NCBI RefSeq assembly: GCF_023896955.1
Contig: NZ_JAMHIW010000008.1
Span: 1 to 64,000, forward strand
DNA from: Micromonospora sp. RHAY321
GTDB lineage: Bacteria; Actinomycetota; Actinomycetes; Mycobacteriales; Micromonosporaceae
Direction of reading: 5' to 3'
DNA length: 64,000 nucleotides
The translations under genes were made by a program, and so were the position numbers. Below the pieces are notes generated by a model that was given only the letters and a program-made list of their open reading frames with translations, searched no databases and had not been told where the DNA came from. Shown here in pieces: positions 50,006 to 59,359 of the stretch (within the stretch, counting starts at the first letter, position 1; every line of letters starts with the position of its first letter).

Positions 50006-51384
50006 GCGTACAGCTTCATCGGGGCGTACTTCTGGCGGGGGAAGACCTTGTCCACCTCCGCGTTGGTGAGCCCGAACCGGCCCTGCGCCACCGCGCCGTA
50101 GACGTTGAACATGTTGTTGTACTCCGGCACGTCACCGGAGTCGAGCTTGTCCAGACCGTTCCAGGTACCGAGCAGCGAGCCGGCCAGCTTCTTGCCGGAG
50201 AGCAGGGTGACCACGCCGCCGTGCCCGTGGTCGGTGCCGCCGCTGTTGGAGCCGACCCGGCGCCCGAACTCGCTGGACACCATGATCGTCACATCGGCGG
50301 CCTGGGGGCCGAGGTCGGTGAAGAACGCGGCCATGGCGCTGGCCAGCTCGTTCAGCCGGCGGTGCAGCTGGCCGCCCTCGCGGGTGCCCTGGTTCTCGTG
50401 GGTGTCGTAGCCGCCCATGCCGACGGTGGCGACCCGGACGTTGGCGCCGCCCTTGATCAGCTGGGCGAGCTGCTTGAACGCGTTGCCGACGCCCTCGTAG
50501 GTGACGCCCTCGGCCGGCTGGTACGGCTTGGCGGCGAGCTTCTGGGCGGTGGCCAGCGCGCCCATGCCCTCCTGCACGGCCTCCTCGACCGGGTGGTTGA
50601 TCCCGGTGAAGAGCCCCTTGATGGCCTTCTCGGTGGCGGCCCGGAACCGCTCGTCGCCGTTGAGCCGCAGCGAGCCGACGTTGTTCAGCGAGAGCGCGCC
50701 GTTGTTGCCGACCAGCGAGCGGGGCAGGGTGCTGCCGATGCCGACGCTGCGGAACGCCGTGCCCTTGCCGAGGTTGTCGACGAGGCCGTCCAGCCAGCCC
50801 CGGCCGCCGGTCTCGTTGGGCAGCCCGCCCAGGTTGCAGGCGTCCGCGGCCTGGAAGTGGCTGCGGGACAGCCGCTCGTCCGAGACCGCCGGGATGAAGC
50901 CCAACTGGCCGGCGCCGAGCCACTTCTCCAACGGCTTGAAGGCGCTGGTCAGCTTGAAGCCGCGGCCCAGGGCCAGCGAGTCGTTGCCGAGCAGCAGGTC
51001 GGGGCGGGCCTTGGCGAGCACCGGGTCGTTGTCCGGCGCGATCAGGCTCAGCCCGTCCAGCCCGCCGTAGAGGAAGACGTGGATCAGGGTGCCGGTCTTC
51101 GTCGCCGCGAACGACGCCGAGGTGGTGACGAACTGGGCGGTCGCCAGCGCGGTGGCGGTGGCGGCGGCACCGGCGACGAAGGTCCGTCGGGTGACTCCGC
51201 GACCGTCCTGCTGGGCCTCCTCCAGGTTCTCCAGGGTGCGGTAGCGGTCGGCCTCGGCGGCGTTCTCGGCGGCGACGAGGTCGGCCTCCGCGCGCAGCAG
51301 CGCCTCGGCCGGGTTGTCCGCCAGCCGCCGCAGGTCGGGGCAGTCGGGGTGCAGGGGGAAAGAGTTGTACACAGTCTTCTCCAT
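50002..51384 (-). CDS. DUF1501 protein with Tat signal
   Basis: A 460-residue protein. Residues about 58-90 contain a twin-arginine signal (GVTRRTFVAGAAATATALAT), preceded by an unusually long cytosolic acidic/helical N-terminus of about 57 residues. The DUF1501 core follows with TLIHVFLYGGLDGLSLIAPD, SDERLSRSHFQAADACN and MVSSEFGRRVGSNSGGTDHGHGG near the C-terminus. DUF1501 belongs to the sulfatase/alkaline-phosphatase-like superfamily, but the function is not established. ATG 51384 was chosen because GAGG lies 6 nt upstream; GTG 51396, which would overlap the DUF1800 stop as GTGA, is an alternative. It is always paired with DUF1800 proteins. Confidence 0.9.
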   Translation of the reverse strand: MEKTVYNSFPLHPDCPDLRRLADNPAEALLRAEADLVAAENAAEADRYRTLENLEEAQQDGRGVTRRTFVAGAAATATALATAQFVTTSASFAATKTGTLIHVFLYGGLDGLSLIAPDNDPVLAKARPDLLLGNDSLALGRGFKLTSAFKPLEKWLGAGQLGFIPAVSDERLSRSHFQAADACNLGGLPNETGGRGWLDGLVDNLGKGTAFRSVGIGSTLPRSLVGNNGALSLNNVGSLRLNGDERFRAATEKAIKGLFTGINHPVEEAVQEGMGALATAQKLAAKPYQPAEGVTYEGVGNAFKQLAQLIKGGANVRVATVGMGGYDTHENQGTREGGQLHRRLNELASAMAAFFTDLGPQAADVTIMVSSEFGRRVGSNSGGTDHGHGGVVTLLSGKKLAGSLLGTWNGLDKLDSGDVPEYNNMFNVYGAVAQGRFGLTNAEVDKVFPRQKYAPMKLYA

Positions 51385-51392
51385 CGGGTGCC

Positions 51393-53489
51393 TCACCGGA
51401 GGTGGTGCTGGGGGGAAGCGAGGATCGCCCGCGCGACGGCGGTGATGGCCCCGTTGAACGTGGCGTCGACCTTGGCGGTCGCCGGCACACCGGCCACGCC
51501 GAGGATCAGGCCCTTCTCGCGGGCGCTGAGCTTCTGGCCGACCAGGCGCAGCGAGAGCGCGTCCACGTACGCCCCGGCGGTGGCCGGCGACTTGGCGACC
51601 AGCTTCTCCGGCGCCGTGTACGTGAAGACCGTGCGGTAGCCGGCGAGGAGTTCACCGGCCTCGTTCCAGCCGTTGACCATGGTGCCGGCCGAGGTCCAGG
51701 CGACGTACACGTCCGGGTAGCCGTCCGGGGTGGGCTGGCCCATCGGGTAGTGGCCCAGCTCGCGCAGCTTGTCGTGGATCTGCCGCAGGCCGCGGGCGTA
51801 CGGGGTGCGCTTGTCGTCACCGTTGTTGTGCGTCGGCGACGGATCCGGCGAGACGCCCAGGGTGCGGTACGTGGCCACCAGGTACTCCATCGGCCGGCGC
51901 ACCTTCTGGCCCACCGCCGCCCAGAACTCCGAGGAGCTGAACAGCGTCATCAACACCGGCTTGATCAGGCCGTTGTTGGTGGTGTACGTCTTGGCCAGCC
52001 GGTCCACGAGGGACTTCGGCGGCGTGTCCGAGACGAACCGGGTCGCCAGGCTCTGCGCCACGTACTTCGCGGTCGACGGGTGCAGCGCGATGTAGGTGAT
52101 GTACGCGTCGATCGCCGCTTCGGCCTTCTTCGGGTCCGCCGAGTTGTTCGCGTGCGTGAACCCGAGGATCTTCACCTTGCCGACGTAGTGCTGCTCGGGC
52201 TTGAAGACGTACTTGCCGTCCTCGACGCCCCGGCCGGTCTGGAGCATGGCCGCCTGGCGCACGTCCGGCTCCTTGTAACCGCCGTCCACACCGACCGAGT
52301 ACAGCTCCAGGTTCTCCCGGGCGAGGTTCTCGTTGATGGCGTCCTTGCGGGAGTCCTTCTGGTTCAGGTAGATCAGCAGTGCGGGGTGCTTGTTCGCGGC
52401 GACCAGCATCTCCGGGTAGCTGCCGAGCGCGTGCGCCCGCACCACGTCCTTGTCGAACGAGTTGCGGTACACCTCGCCGCCGTCGAAGTCCGCGGCGACG
52501 TGCAGGAAGTCGTTCCAGAAGTCGACCATCACCTCGAACAGCTGGCGTTTGGACCAGATCTGCCGCGCGATGGTGGCGTCGACCATCTCCCGCTCCGGCT
52601 GGGCGCCCTGGTCGTTGAGCTTGTCCCGCTGGTCGCGCAACTGCTGCACGGTGAGCTTCTGGGTGGGCAGCTCGGCGAGCTTCAGCTCGGCCTTGCTCGG
52701 CTCCAGCTTGTCCGGGTCGAGCTGGGCGCGGATCCAGCCGTCGATGCCCTGCTTCTTGATGTCGGCGACCACGCCGGGCGTCGCACCGAAGGTGGCCCGC
52801 CGGGCCAGGTGCAGGATCGGGTCCTTGGCCAGCACCGTCTTGACGGTCACCTTGGTCTCCGCCGCGGCCGCGGCCGGGCCGGAGAAGGTCCGGCCACCGA
52901 CCGGGGCGTTCTTCTTCAGCGCCTCACCGGCCCGGGAGCCCATGTAGCTCTCGTTCTGCTCGGTGTAGGTGCGCACCGTGCTGGGCTGCTGGCCGCTGGG
53001 CCGGGCCGCGGTGCCGTCGGTGACGGTGCTGCCGGTCGCGTCGCCGGCCACCGCCTCGTCGCCGAAGAGGCCGCGGAACTGCGGGGTCATGGCGAGCGCC
53101 GCGCCACCGGCGACGACGGCGGCGGTGCCGCCGAGGGCCACCATGGCCTTGCGCCGGCCGACCTTGCGGTCCGGCTCGTCGCCATCGTCCAAACTGGGCA
53201 GTCCGGCGCCGGCAGGCCGGGCCGGGGCCGGGCGCCCCAGGCCCTCCGGGCCGACCCACTGCGGCCCGCGCGGGGCGGGGGCGGGGTGTCCGGCGTGGGC
53301 ATACTCGTCGGCGTACTGCCCGCGCGGGTCACCCTGCGCCGGGTAGTCGCCCTGGTAGGTGTGTGGCGAGTCGTACCCGTAGGACGCGGACGCGTTGTGG
53401 TCGCCGTACGCGTCCGAGGTGTGGTGCTGGCGTCCGTCCCAGCCGCGGTCGTCCCGCGGTCGACGTGGTGGCACATTCTGGTCGGCCAT
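51393..53489 (-). CDS. DUF1800 family protein with Tat-like N-terminal signal
   Basis: A 698-residue protein. A cytosolic disordered N-terminus of about 110 residues rich in Gln, Tyr, His and Pro (YGDHNASASYGYDSPHTYQG) leads to an RRKAM... hydrophobic segment (about 113-135) of Tat-like form. The DUF1800 core (residues about 225-690) has LHLARRATFGATPGVVADI, FWNDFLHVAADF, NENLARENLELYSVGVDGGY and MLQTGRGVEDGKY. Function unknown. It is the first gene of a minus-strand operon with DUF1501, flavocytochrome, FMN-binding and apbE genes. The ATG lacks a good ribosome-binding site; TACCTT (minus, 53586-53581) may be its -10. Confidence 0.9.
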   Translation of the reverse strand: MADQNVPPRRPRDDRGWDGRQHHTSDAYGDHNASASYGYDSPHTYQGDYPAQGDPRGQYADEYAHAGHPAPAPRGPQWVGPEGLGRPAPARPAGAGLPSLDDGDEPDRKVGRRKAMVALGGTAAVVAGGAALAMTPQFRGLFGDEAVAGDATGSTVTDGTAARPSGQQPSTVRTYTEQNESYMGSRAGEALKKNAPVGGRTFSGPAAAAAETKVTVKTVLAKDPILHLARRATFGATPGVVADIKKQGIDGWIRAQLDPDKLEPSKAELKLAELPTQKLTVQQLRDQRDKLNDQGAQPEREMVDATIARQIWSKRQLFEVMVDFWNDFLHVAADFDGGEVYRNSFDKDVVRAHALGSYPEMLVAANKHPALLIYLNQKDSRKDAINENLARENLELYSVGVDGGYKEPDVRQAAMLQTGRGVEDGKYVFKPEQHYVGKVKILGFTHANNSADPKKAEAAIDAYITYIALHPSTAKYVAQSLATRFVSDTPPKSLVDRLAKTYTTNNGLIKPVLMTLFSSSEFWAAVGQKVRRPMEYLVATYRTLGVSPDPSPTHNNGDDKRTPYARGLRQIHDKLRELGHYPMGQPTPDGYPDVYVAWTSAGTMVNGWNEAGELLAGYRTVFTYTAPEKLVAKSPATAGAYVDALSLRLVGQKLSAREKGLILGVAGVPATAKVDATFNGAITAVARAILASPQHHLR

Positions 53490-53560
53490 GTACCAATCCC
53501 GATTTCTGATGAGCGCCGGAAGCTGCGACCGGGCAGGTGCGGCAGGTGCGGCGACTGTTG

Positions 53561-53652
53561 CCTGAGGGGGTTGCTACGGCAAGGTAACCAAGCCCTCAGG
53601 TGCCTTCAAGGCGGGCTGAACGCCCTCGTGAGGGCACTTAAGACAGCCCTCA
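53561..53652 (-). promoter_or_regulatory. Cluster of CCCTCA/TGAGGG half-sites in the 430-bp region before the DUF1800 operon
   Basis: TGAGGG or CCCTCA occurs at 53563-53568, 53593-53598, 53647-53652 and within the perfect palindrome GCCCTCGTGAGGGC (53622-53635); the first three left edges are 30 bp apart. The outer pair of the first two sites brackets TACCTT (53586-53581 minus), a candidate -10. This fits a multi-site operator for the DUF1800 operon. The remainder of 53490-53919 shows no gene, riboswitch or other recognised element. Confidence 0.4.
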
Positions 53653-53919
53653 GCGCCGCGTTGGCGGCGGGTCGCGCAGCGGGAACGGGGTCGGACCTTC
53701 CCAGCAGGGCGGACGCACGGCAGTCGGGTACGGATCGGACCGCGCCGCCGTACGCGACACTTTCCGCGCCGTTCACCACCACAGGGAAACTTAAGGTTCG
53801 GATAAGCCGGACGTGAGGCGGTCTCGGAGTCGAGGAAAAGTAACAACAGCGTGAGCGTGAGCCGCCACCGCAGCGGGTATGCCGCCGAACCGCTGAACGC
53901 GTGAGGGGAAGGCAGCGCC

Positions 53920-54177
53920 ATGCTCAGCAAAGAGGATCAGCGCAGGTTCGACCAGATCACCCGTCAGCTCCGGGAGAGTGACCCGGCTTTCTTCAAGCGG
54001 CTGGACCACCGGGTCCGGGCCCGCAGGGGCCGGTACCTGATGTTGTTGACCATCGTGCTGTGGGCGTCGCTGCCGGCGATGACCGTGTTCGCCGGCCGGC
54101 TCGCCGGCGCGATCTGCGCGGTGGTGCTGGTGGCGAACGCCGCCATCATGTGGCGGTTCCGCCGGCGTTGGACGTGA
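53920..54177 (+). CDS. DUF3040 membrane protein
   Basis: An 85-residue protein matching DUF3040: a charged N-terminus MLSKEDQRRFDQITRQLRES with the typical 'LS..E...F..I...L...DP.F' pattern, then two closely spaced membrane helices (YLMLLTIVLWASLPAMTVFA and AGAICAVVLVANAAIMW) and a basic end. Its function is unknown, but it is common and often single-copy in actinobacteria. AAGG lies about 8 nt before the ATG. The gene is convergent with the SWIM protein, with only 4 bp between the stops. Confidence 0.88.
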   Translation: MLSKEDQRRFDQITRQLRESDPAFFKRLDHRVRARRGRYLMLLTIVLWASLPAMTVFAGRLAGAICAVVLVANAAIMWRFRRRWT

Positions 54178-54181
54178 CGGC

Positions 54182-55108
54182 TCACCGGTCGTCCGGGCCG
54201 AGCGCCCGGTACGCCCGGCGCAGCCGTTCCAGCAGTCCCGGCCCGCCGATGGCCGGCGCCGGCGGGCCGAGCTGGCGCAGCAGCAGGTCCGGCCCGGTCG
54301 CCAGCCGGGGTGGCCGGTCGGGCAGGGGCACCGGCGGCAGCCAGAACCGGTCCGCCGCCTCCGCCAGCGGGGTCGCCGACAGCCCGGCGAGCGCCCGGGC
54401 CGCGCCGGCCGGGGGCGGAACGGCGTCCACATCGGACCCGTTTCCGTCCTGATCGGACACCAGGTCGGATTCGTCGGGTGACGTGGTGACCGGTCCGCCG
54501 GTGGCCTCGGCACGCCGGGCGCGGAGCCGGTCGAGCAGCTCCGCGCGGGACCGGCCACGCCAGTGCAGCAGCTCGAACGGGTCCGCGTCGAACGCCTCGG
54601 CCAGCAGGTAGAAGGTGGCCGCGAGGTGCTTGCACGGCACCGCGAAGTCGGGGCAGCTGCACCGCTGGGTCAGCTCGTCCACGCCGGCCGGGAAGAGCGG
54701 CGCGCCGGCGGCGACGAACAGCTCCTCCAGCTCGTCGGGGAGGTCCCCGGCGAGCAGTCGGGCGCTGAAGAACGCCTGCCCGGCCAGCTCCGCCTCGATC
54801 CGGGACCAGAGCTCGGCCGGGAACGGCGCCAGCGCGATGGAGACCTGGTACGGCTGCGGCCGCGACCCCTGGACCACGGCGCTGACCAGTCCCGGTGCGA
54901 TGTCGAGCCGGAGCACCTGCCCGGCCCGCGCGTACGAGCGGCCACGGGTCAGCCGGGTGCCCAGGGCGAACGACTCCAGCACCTCCAGGAAGCGCCGGGA
55001 CCACCAGGACCGCCCGATCGCGCCCCGGGCGCTGCGCGCCCGCAGACCGCCGTCGACCCGGCGGGGCCGGCCGTAGTCGGCGAACCGGTCACCGGTCGGC
55101 TGACTCAC
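54182..55108 (-). CDS. SWIM zinc-finger protein
   Basis: A 308-residue protein. Residues about 149-161 form the SWIM motif CSCPDFAVPCKH (CxC...CxH), preceded by a beta-rich DNA-binding-like region with YARAGQVLRLDIAPGLVSAV and followed by a region of low complexity and a C-terminal helical tail. SWIM proteins paired with SNF2 helicases form an actinobacterial remodelling or helicase complex of unproven role. The GTG start overlaps the helicase stop (GTGA), so translation is coupled and the proteins are probably made in fixed ratio. Confidence 0.93.
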   Translation of the reverse strand: MSQPTGDRFADYGRPRRVDGGLRARSARGAIGRSWWSRRFLEVLESFALGTRLTRGRSYARAGQVLRLDIAPGLVSAVVQGSRPQPYQVSIALAPFPAELWSRIEAELAGQAFFSARLLAGDLPDELEELFVAAGAPLFPAGVDELTQRCSCPDFAVPCKHLAATFYLLAEAFDADPFELLHWRGRSRAELLDRLRARRAEATGGPVTTSPDESDLVSDQDGNGSDVDAVPPPAGAARALAGLSATPLAEAADRFWLPPVPLPDRPPRLATGPDLLLRQLGPPAPAIGGPGLLERLRRAYRALGPDDR

Positions 55109-58100
55109 TCCACCACCGCCCCGGCCTCCAGGGTGAACAGCTCACGCAGCTGCCCGGTGGACAGCTCGGTGATCCACTGCTCGCCGGTGCCGACCACCCG
55201 CTCGGCGAGGTTGCGCTTGTCGGCGATCAGTGCGGCCACCTTTTCCTCCACCGTGCCGGCGCAGACGAACTTGCGTACCTGCACCCGCCGGCGCTGCCCG
55301 ATCCGGAACGCCCGGTCGGTGGCCTGGTCCTCCACCGCCGGGTTCCACCAGCGGTCCACGTGCACCACGTGGTTGGCGGCGGTCAGGGTGAGCCCGGTGC
55401 CGCCGGCCTTGAGCGAGAGCACGAACAGCGACGGCCCGTCCCCGGACTGGAACCGCTGCACCATGGCGTCCCGCTCGGCCTTGCCGAGCCCGCCGTGCAG
55501 GAACAGCACCTCACGGCCGAAGCGGGCGGAGAGGTGACCGCGCAGCATCGCGCCGAACTCGGCGTACTGCGTGAACAGCAGCGCCCGCTCCCCCGCCGCC
55601 AGCACCTCCTCCAGGATCTCGGTGAGCCGGGCGAGCTTGCCGGAGCGGCCGTCCAGCGGCGACCCGTCGCGCAGCAGTTGGGCCGGATGGTTGCAGACCT
55701 GCTTGAGCCGGGTCATGGTGGCCAGCACCAGGCCCCGGCGTTCGATGCCGTCGCTGGACTCGATCCGGGCGAGCATGTCGTCGACCACCACCCGGTACAG
55801 GGCGGCCTGCTCGGCGGTGAGGTTGCAGACCACCTCCATCTCCAGCTTCTCCGGCAGGTCGGAGATGATCGACGAGTCGGTCTTGAGCCGGCGCAGCACG
55901 AACGGACCGGTGATCCGGCGCAGCCGCTCGGCGGCCTCGGCGTCGCCGTGCCGCTCGATCGGCTCGGCGAACCGCTTGCGGAACGTCGCGGCCGGGCCGA
56001 GCAGGCCCGGGTTGGCGAACTGCATGATCGACCACAGGTCGGCGAGCCGGTTCTCCACCGGTGTACCGGTGACCGCCACCCGCTGCCGGGCGGGCAACGC
56101 GCGGACCGCCTCGGCCTGCCGGGTGGAGGCGTTCTTGATCGCCTGCGCCTCGTCCACCACCACCCGGTGCCAGTCGATGCCGGCCAGGTCGACGGCGTCG
56201 CGGGCGGCCACCGAGTAGGTGGTGAGGACCAGGTCCGCGCCGTGCGCGGCCGCCGTGAACTCCGCCCCCCGGGCCCGCTCCGCCCCGTGGTGTACGTGCA
56301 CACGCAGCCCCGGGGTGAACCGCGCCGCCTCCCGCTGCCAGTTGCCCACCAGCGACATCGGACAGACCAGCAGGGTCGGCCCGGCGTCCGGCGGGTCCCC
56401 GGCGAGCAGGGCGAGCAGCTGCACGGTCTTGCCCAGCCCCATGTCGTCGGCGAGCACACCGCCCAGGCCGAGCGACCGCAGGAAGGCCAGCCAGGCCAAC
56501 CCGCGCCGCTGGTACGGCCGCAGCGTGCCCTGGAATCCCGGCGGCGGGTCCATCGGGGTGAGCCGCCGCTCGACCGCACCGGCGAGCAGATCGCCCAGCG
56601 CCCCGTCGGCGGTGACCTCCAGCACCGGCAGCGCGCCGGTGTCCGAACCGTCGGCCAGCCCGAGGCGGAGCAGGTCGGCGACGGTCAGCTCGCCTGACGA
56701 GCGGAGCAGGCGCAGCCCGGCGGCGAGCCGCCCCGGGTCCAGCTCCACCCACCGGCCGCGCAGCCGTACCAGGGGCGTCTTCATCTCGGCCAGCGCGGCC
56801 AGTTCCTCGGCCGACAGCGGCTGGTCGCCGAGCGCCACCTCCCAGCGGTAGTCGACCAGGGCGTCCAGCCCGACTCCCGCGTCGGCGCCGGCCACGGTGC
56901 CGGGCGCGGTTCTGCTGCGGGCGCGCAGCCGGGCGCCGATCCGCGCCGACCGGCGCTGCCACCAGGAGGGCAGCAGCACGCCGAAGCCGGCCGCGTGCAG
57001 CACCGGGGCACCCTCGCTGAGGAACCCGTGTGCTCCCTCGACGTCCAGCTCCATCGCCTCGGGTGCGGCGGTACGCAGCGCGGCGTCCAGATCCGGCCAG
57101 AGCCGGCTGGCCCGGCCCAGCTCGGCGAGCAGCGTCTCCTGCGGGCTGGCGGTACGGCCGGCCAGGCCGCCGAGCGTCTGCGGCGCCCGCCAGACCTGCC
57201 CCGCGTCGACGTGCAGGCCGGGCTCGTCGGCCGCCTGCAGCCCGAACTCCAGCCGCCACCGCCCGCCGCCGACCGGGTCCACGGCGGCCGGACCACCGGG
57301 GACCTGCGCGACTCCGGCGGGCTGGCGGCCGGCCGCGTCGGCGGCGTCGATCGGCGGCGACGCGGTGTGGGCCGGGTCGAGGCGGGTGGCCAGGATCGGT
57401 TCGGTGACCTCGTCGGGGGCCGGCTCCACCAGGCGGAAGCTGGCCCGGACCGGGCCGCCGGCGGCGTCGCGCTGCCAGGCGTCCAGCTCGGCGCGGAGGG
57501 TGGCCAGTGCCGCCGGGTCGACGGTGAAGTCGCGGTGCGGGCCGGCGAGCGCCGCCAACCAGGCCGGCGCCGGGCCGCCCGGCCGCAGCCCTCGGGCCAG
57601 CGTGGTGGTCGCGAGGGCGGCCCGCGCGGCGGCGTCGGTCAGCGCGTCGAGCGCGTCCGCGACCAGCGCACCGGCCGTCAGCTCGGCGCCGTCCGACGCG
57701 GCCCCGTCCAGGGTGGCGACGGCCGACGCGGTGGCAGCCGGCGCAGCGGCGGCTCGGGCGGCGGGGGGCAGGGCCAGCGCCAGCGACCGCGCCCATCCGG
57801 CGTCGGTGCCGGTCAGCAGCGGACGCCAGACGGCGAGCGCCGTCACCCGCGCACCGGCGTCGGCCGAGCGCTCGCCATCGGGTGGAGCGGCCTCGCCGAC
57901 ACCCGACATCACGGTGTCCACCGTCGGGCCCACGCCGGGCAGGACGCGGCCCCGGGTGACCAGGTCGGCGGCGAAGTCGGCCAGCTCGGCGAGGTGCCGC
58001 AGGGTGGCCCCGGGCACCACCGGGAGGTCGTCCAGGGCGCGCAGCAGCGCGAGCGCGTCGTCCGGGGCGTACACCAGCACGGGGACCCGCCACGCGGCCA

Positions 58101-58401
58101 GGGTGAGCCGGCCGCGGGCCGGGGGTGCGACGGCGGTCCGGATCAGCTCGGGTGAGTCGGTGGGCGCGCCGGCCCGGGTGGGCAGGGAGAGCAGCGCGGT
58201 GTCCTCGCGGGCCGGCTCGGCGGCATCGGCGAGGGCGGTGACCAGCGTGCCGTGCGCGGCGGCGAACGGATGTGGGCGCTCGCGGGGCGGACGGCCGGGG
58301 CGGCGCGGCGCGGCTGCCGGCGCGGCGCTGTCCTCGGCCCAGACGGCGAGGCCGGAGGTCGAGCCGTCGCCGGGCAACCACAGCCCGTGGATGACCAGCA
58401 C
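55105..58401 (-). CDS. SNF2/RapA-type DNA helicase
   Basis: A 1098-residue protein. The C-terminal half (residues about 610-1080) is the SNF2 motor: GGVLADDMGLGKTVQLLALL (Walker A), VVVDEAQAIKN (DEAQ box), VAVTGTPVENRLADLWSIM, then LFTQYAEFGAMLRGHLSARF and QATDRAFRIGQRRRVQVRKF in the second RecA domain. The N-terminal 550 residues are a family-specific alanine-rich region (SNF2_assoc/bacterial SNF2 N-terminal domain). The GTG start has TATCCT (58435-58430) as -10 with a leader of about 22 nt containing GAGGGGGAG. It is coupled to the SWIM gene, and divergent from the PfkB gene. Confidence 0.94.
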   Translation of the reverse strand: MLVIHGLWLPGDGSTSGLAVWAEDSAAPAAAPRRPGRPPRERPHPFAAAHGTLVTALADAAEPAREDTALLSLPTRAGAPTDSPELIRTAVAPPARGRLTLAAWRVPVLVYAPDDALALLRALDDLPVVPGATLRHLAELADFAADLVTRGRVLPGVGPTVDTVMSGVGEAAPPDGERSADAGARVTALAVWRPLLTGTDAGWARSLALALPPAARAAAAPAATASAVATLDGAASDGAELTAGALVADALDALTDAAARAALATTTLARGLRPGGPAPAWLAALAGPHRDFTVDPAALATLRAELDAWQRDAAGGPVRASFRLVEPAPDEVTEPILATRLDPAHTASPPIDAADAAGRQPAGVAQVPGGPAAVDPVGGGRWRLEFGLQAADEPGLHVDAGQVWRAPQTLGGLAGRTASPQETLLAELGRASRLWPDLDAALRTAAPEAMELDVEGAHGFLSEGAPVLHAAGFGVLLPSWWQRRSARIGARLRARSRTAPGTVAGADAGVGLDALVDYRWEVALGDQPLSAEELAALAEMKTPLVRLRGRWVELDPGRLAAGLRLLRSSGELTVADLLRLGLADGSDTGALPVLEVTADGALGDLLAGAVERRLTPMDPPPGFQGTLRPYQRRGLAWLAFLRSLGLGGVLADDMGLGKTVQLLALLAGDPPDAGPTLLVCPMSLVGNWQREAARFTPGLRVHVHHGAERARGAEFTAAAHGADLVLTTYSVAARDAVDLAGIDWHRVVVDEAQAIKNASTRQAEAVRALPARQRVAVTGTPVENRLADLWSIMQFANPGLLGPAATFRKRFAEPIERHGDAEAAERLRRITGPFVLRRLKTDSSIISDLPEKLEMEVVCNLTAEQAALYRVVVDDMLARIESSDGIERRGLVLATMTRLKQVCNHPAQLLRDGSPLDGRSGKLARLTEILEEVLAAGERALLFTQYAEFGAMLRGHLSARFGREVLFLHGGLGKAERDAMVQRFQSGDGPSLFVLSLKAGGTGLTLTAANHVVHVDRWWNPAVEDQATDRAFRIGQRRRVQVRKFVCAGTVEEKVAALIADKRNLAERVVGTGEQWITELSTGQLRELFTLEAGAVVE

Positions 58402-58464
58402 GTACTCCCCCTCGTCGCCGCCCGCGCCCAGGATAGGCGGCCCGGGAGGGCTACTGTCGGCGCC

Positions 58465-59340
58465 ATGGTCGACCTGCTCGTCATCGGCGGGCTCGGGGTG
58501 GACGTGCGGGTCCGGGTGCCCGCGCTGCCGCTACCGGCCGCCGATTCGCACATCGTCGAGCCGATCGAGTTGCGGATCGGCAACACCGGCGCCGGGGTGG
58601 CGCTGGCCGGGCGGGCGCTCGGCCTGGAGGTACGGGTGATCGACACCCTCGGCGCGGACCCGGCCGGCGACCTCGTCCGGGCGGCGCTGGCCCGGGCCGG
58701 CGTGCCGTCGGTGCTGGCGGAGGACCTCGCCGGGACGCGGCGGTCGGTGAACCTGGTGGACCCGGGCGGGCGACGCACCTCGCTGTACGACCCGCGTCCC
58801 TGGCGGGGCGACGACCCGCCGTTCCCGCCGGCGGAGCTGGCCGAGCTGGTCCGGGACGCCCGACACGTGCACCTCTCGATCATGGACTGGACGGTGCCGC
58901 TGCTGCCGGCGGTGCGGGCCGCCCTACCGGCGGGGGTGATGCTCTCCACCGACCTGCACGACTGGGACGGCCCGAACCCCTACCATCGGCCGTTCGCCGA
59001 GGTCGCCGACCTGATCCTGGTCAGCGGTGTGCGGCTGGCAGAGCGGGCGGCGGTGCTCGCCGGCGCGCTGGCACCCCGCACCCTGGTGGTCACCCGGGGC
59101 GCGGACGGGGCCGAGCTGCACCCGGGCGACGGCACGGCCGTTCCGGTGCCGCCCGCGACCCCGCCGGGGCCGGTGGTGGACAGCAACGGAGCCGGCGACG
59201 CCTTCGCGGCCGGGCTGATCGCCGGGCGGCTGCGCGGCGAACCGCTGGCGGACGCGGCCCGGTACGCGGCCCGGGTGGCCGCCGCGGCGTGCACCCACGA
59301 CGGCATGGAGTATCCGTTGGGCCTGCTGCCCACCGAGTGA
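58465..59340 (+). CDS. PfkB-family carbohydrate kinase
   Basis: A 291-residue ribokinase-type kinase. Signature 1 GNTGAGVALAGRALGLEVRV lies near residues 38-57, and signature 2 contains the catalytic base in VVDSNGAGDAFAAGLIAGRL (Asp245). The N-terminal strand VDLLVIGGLGVDVRVRV is typical. The sugar substrate is not identifiable; the family phosphorylates ribose, fructose-1-phosphate, tagatose and nucleosides. TACTGT (58452-58457) ends 7 nt before the ATG, so the message is leaderless. It is divergent from the SNF2 helicase with 63 bp between starts. Confidence 0.92.
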   Translation: MVDLLVIGGLGVDVRVRVPALPLPAADSHIVEPIELRIGNTGAGVALAGRALGLEVRVIDTLGADPAGDLVRAALARAGVPSVLAEDLAGTRRSVNLVDPGGRRTSLYDPRPWRGDDPPFPPAELAELVRDARHVHLSIMDWTVPLLPAVRAALPAGVMLSTDLHDWDGPNPYHRPFAEVADLILVSGVRLAERAAVLAGALAPRTLVVTRGADGAELHPGDGTAVPVPPATPPGPVVDSNGAGDAFAAGLIAGRLRGEPLADAARYAARVAAAACTHDGMEYPLGLLPTE

Positions 59341-59359
59341 CGCCTCGCCGCGCTCCGGC

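Noticed and set aside
53490..53919. Riboswitch in the 430-bp gap
   Set aside because: No conserved riboswitch core (cobalamin, TPP, c-di-AMP or similar) was recognised; repeated short sites fit protein binding better.
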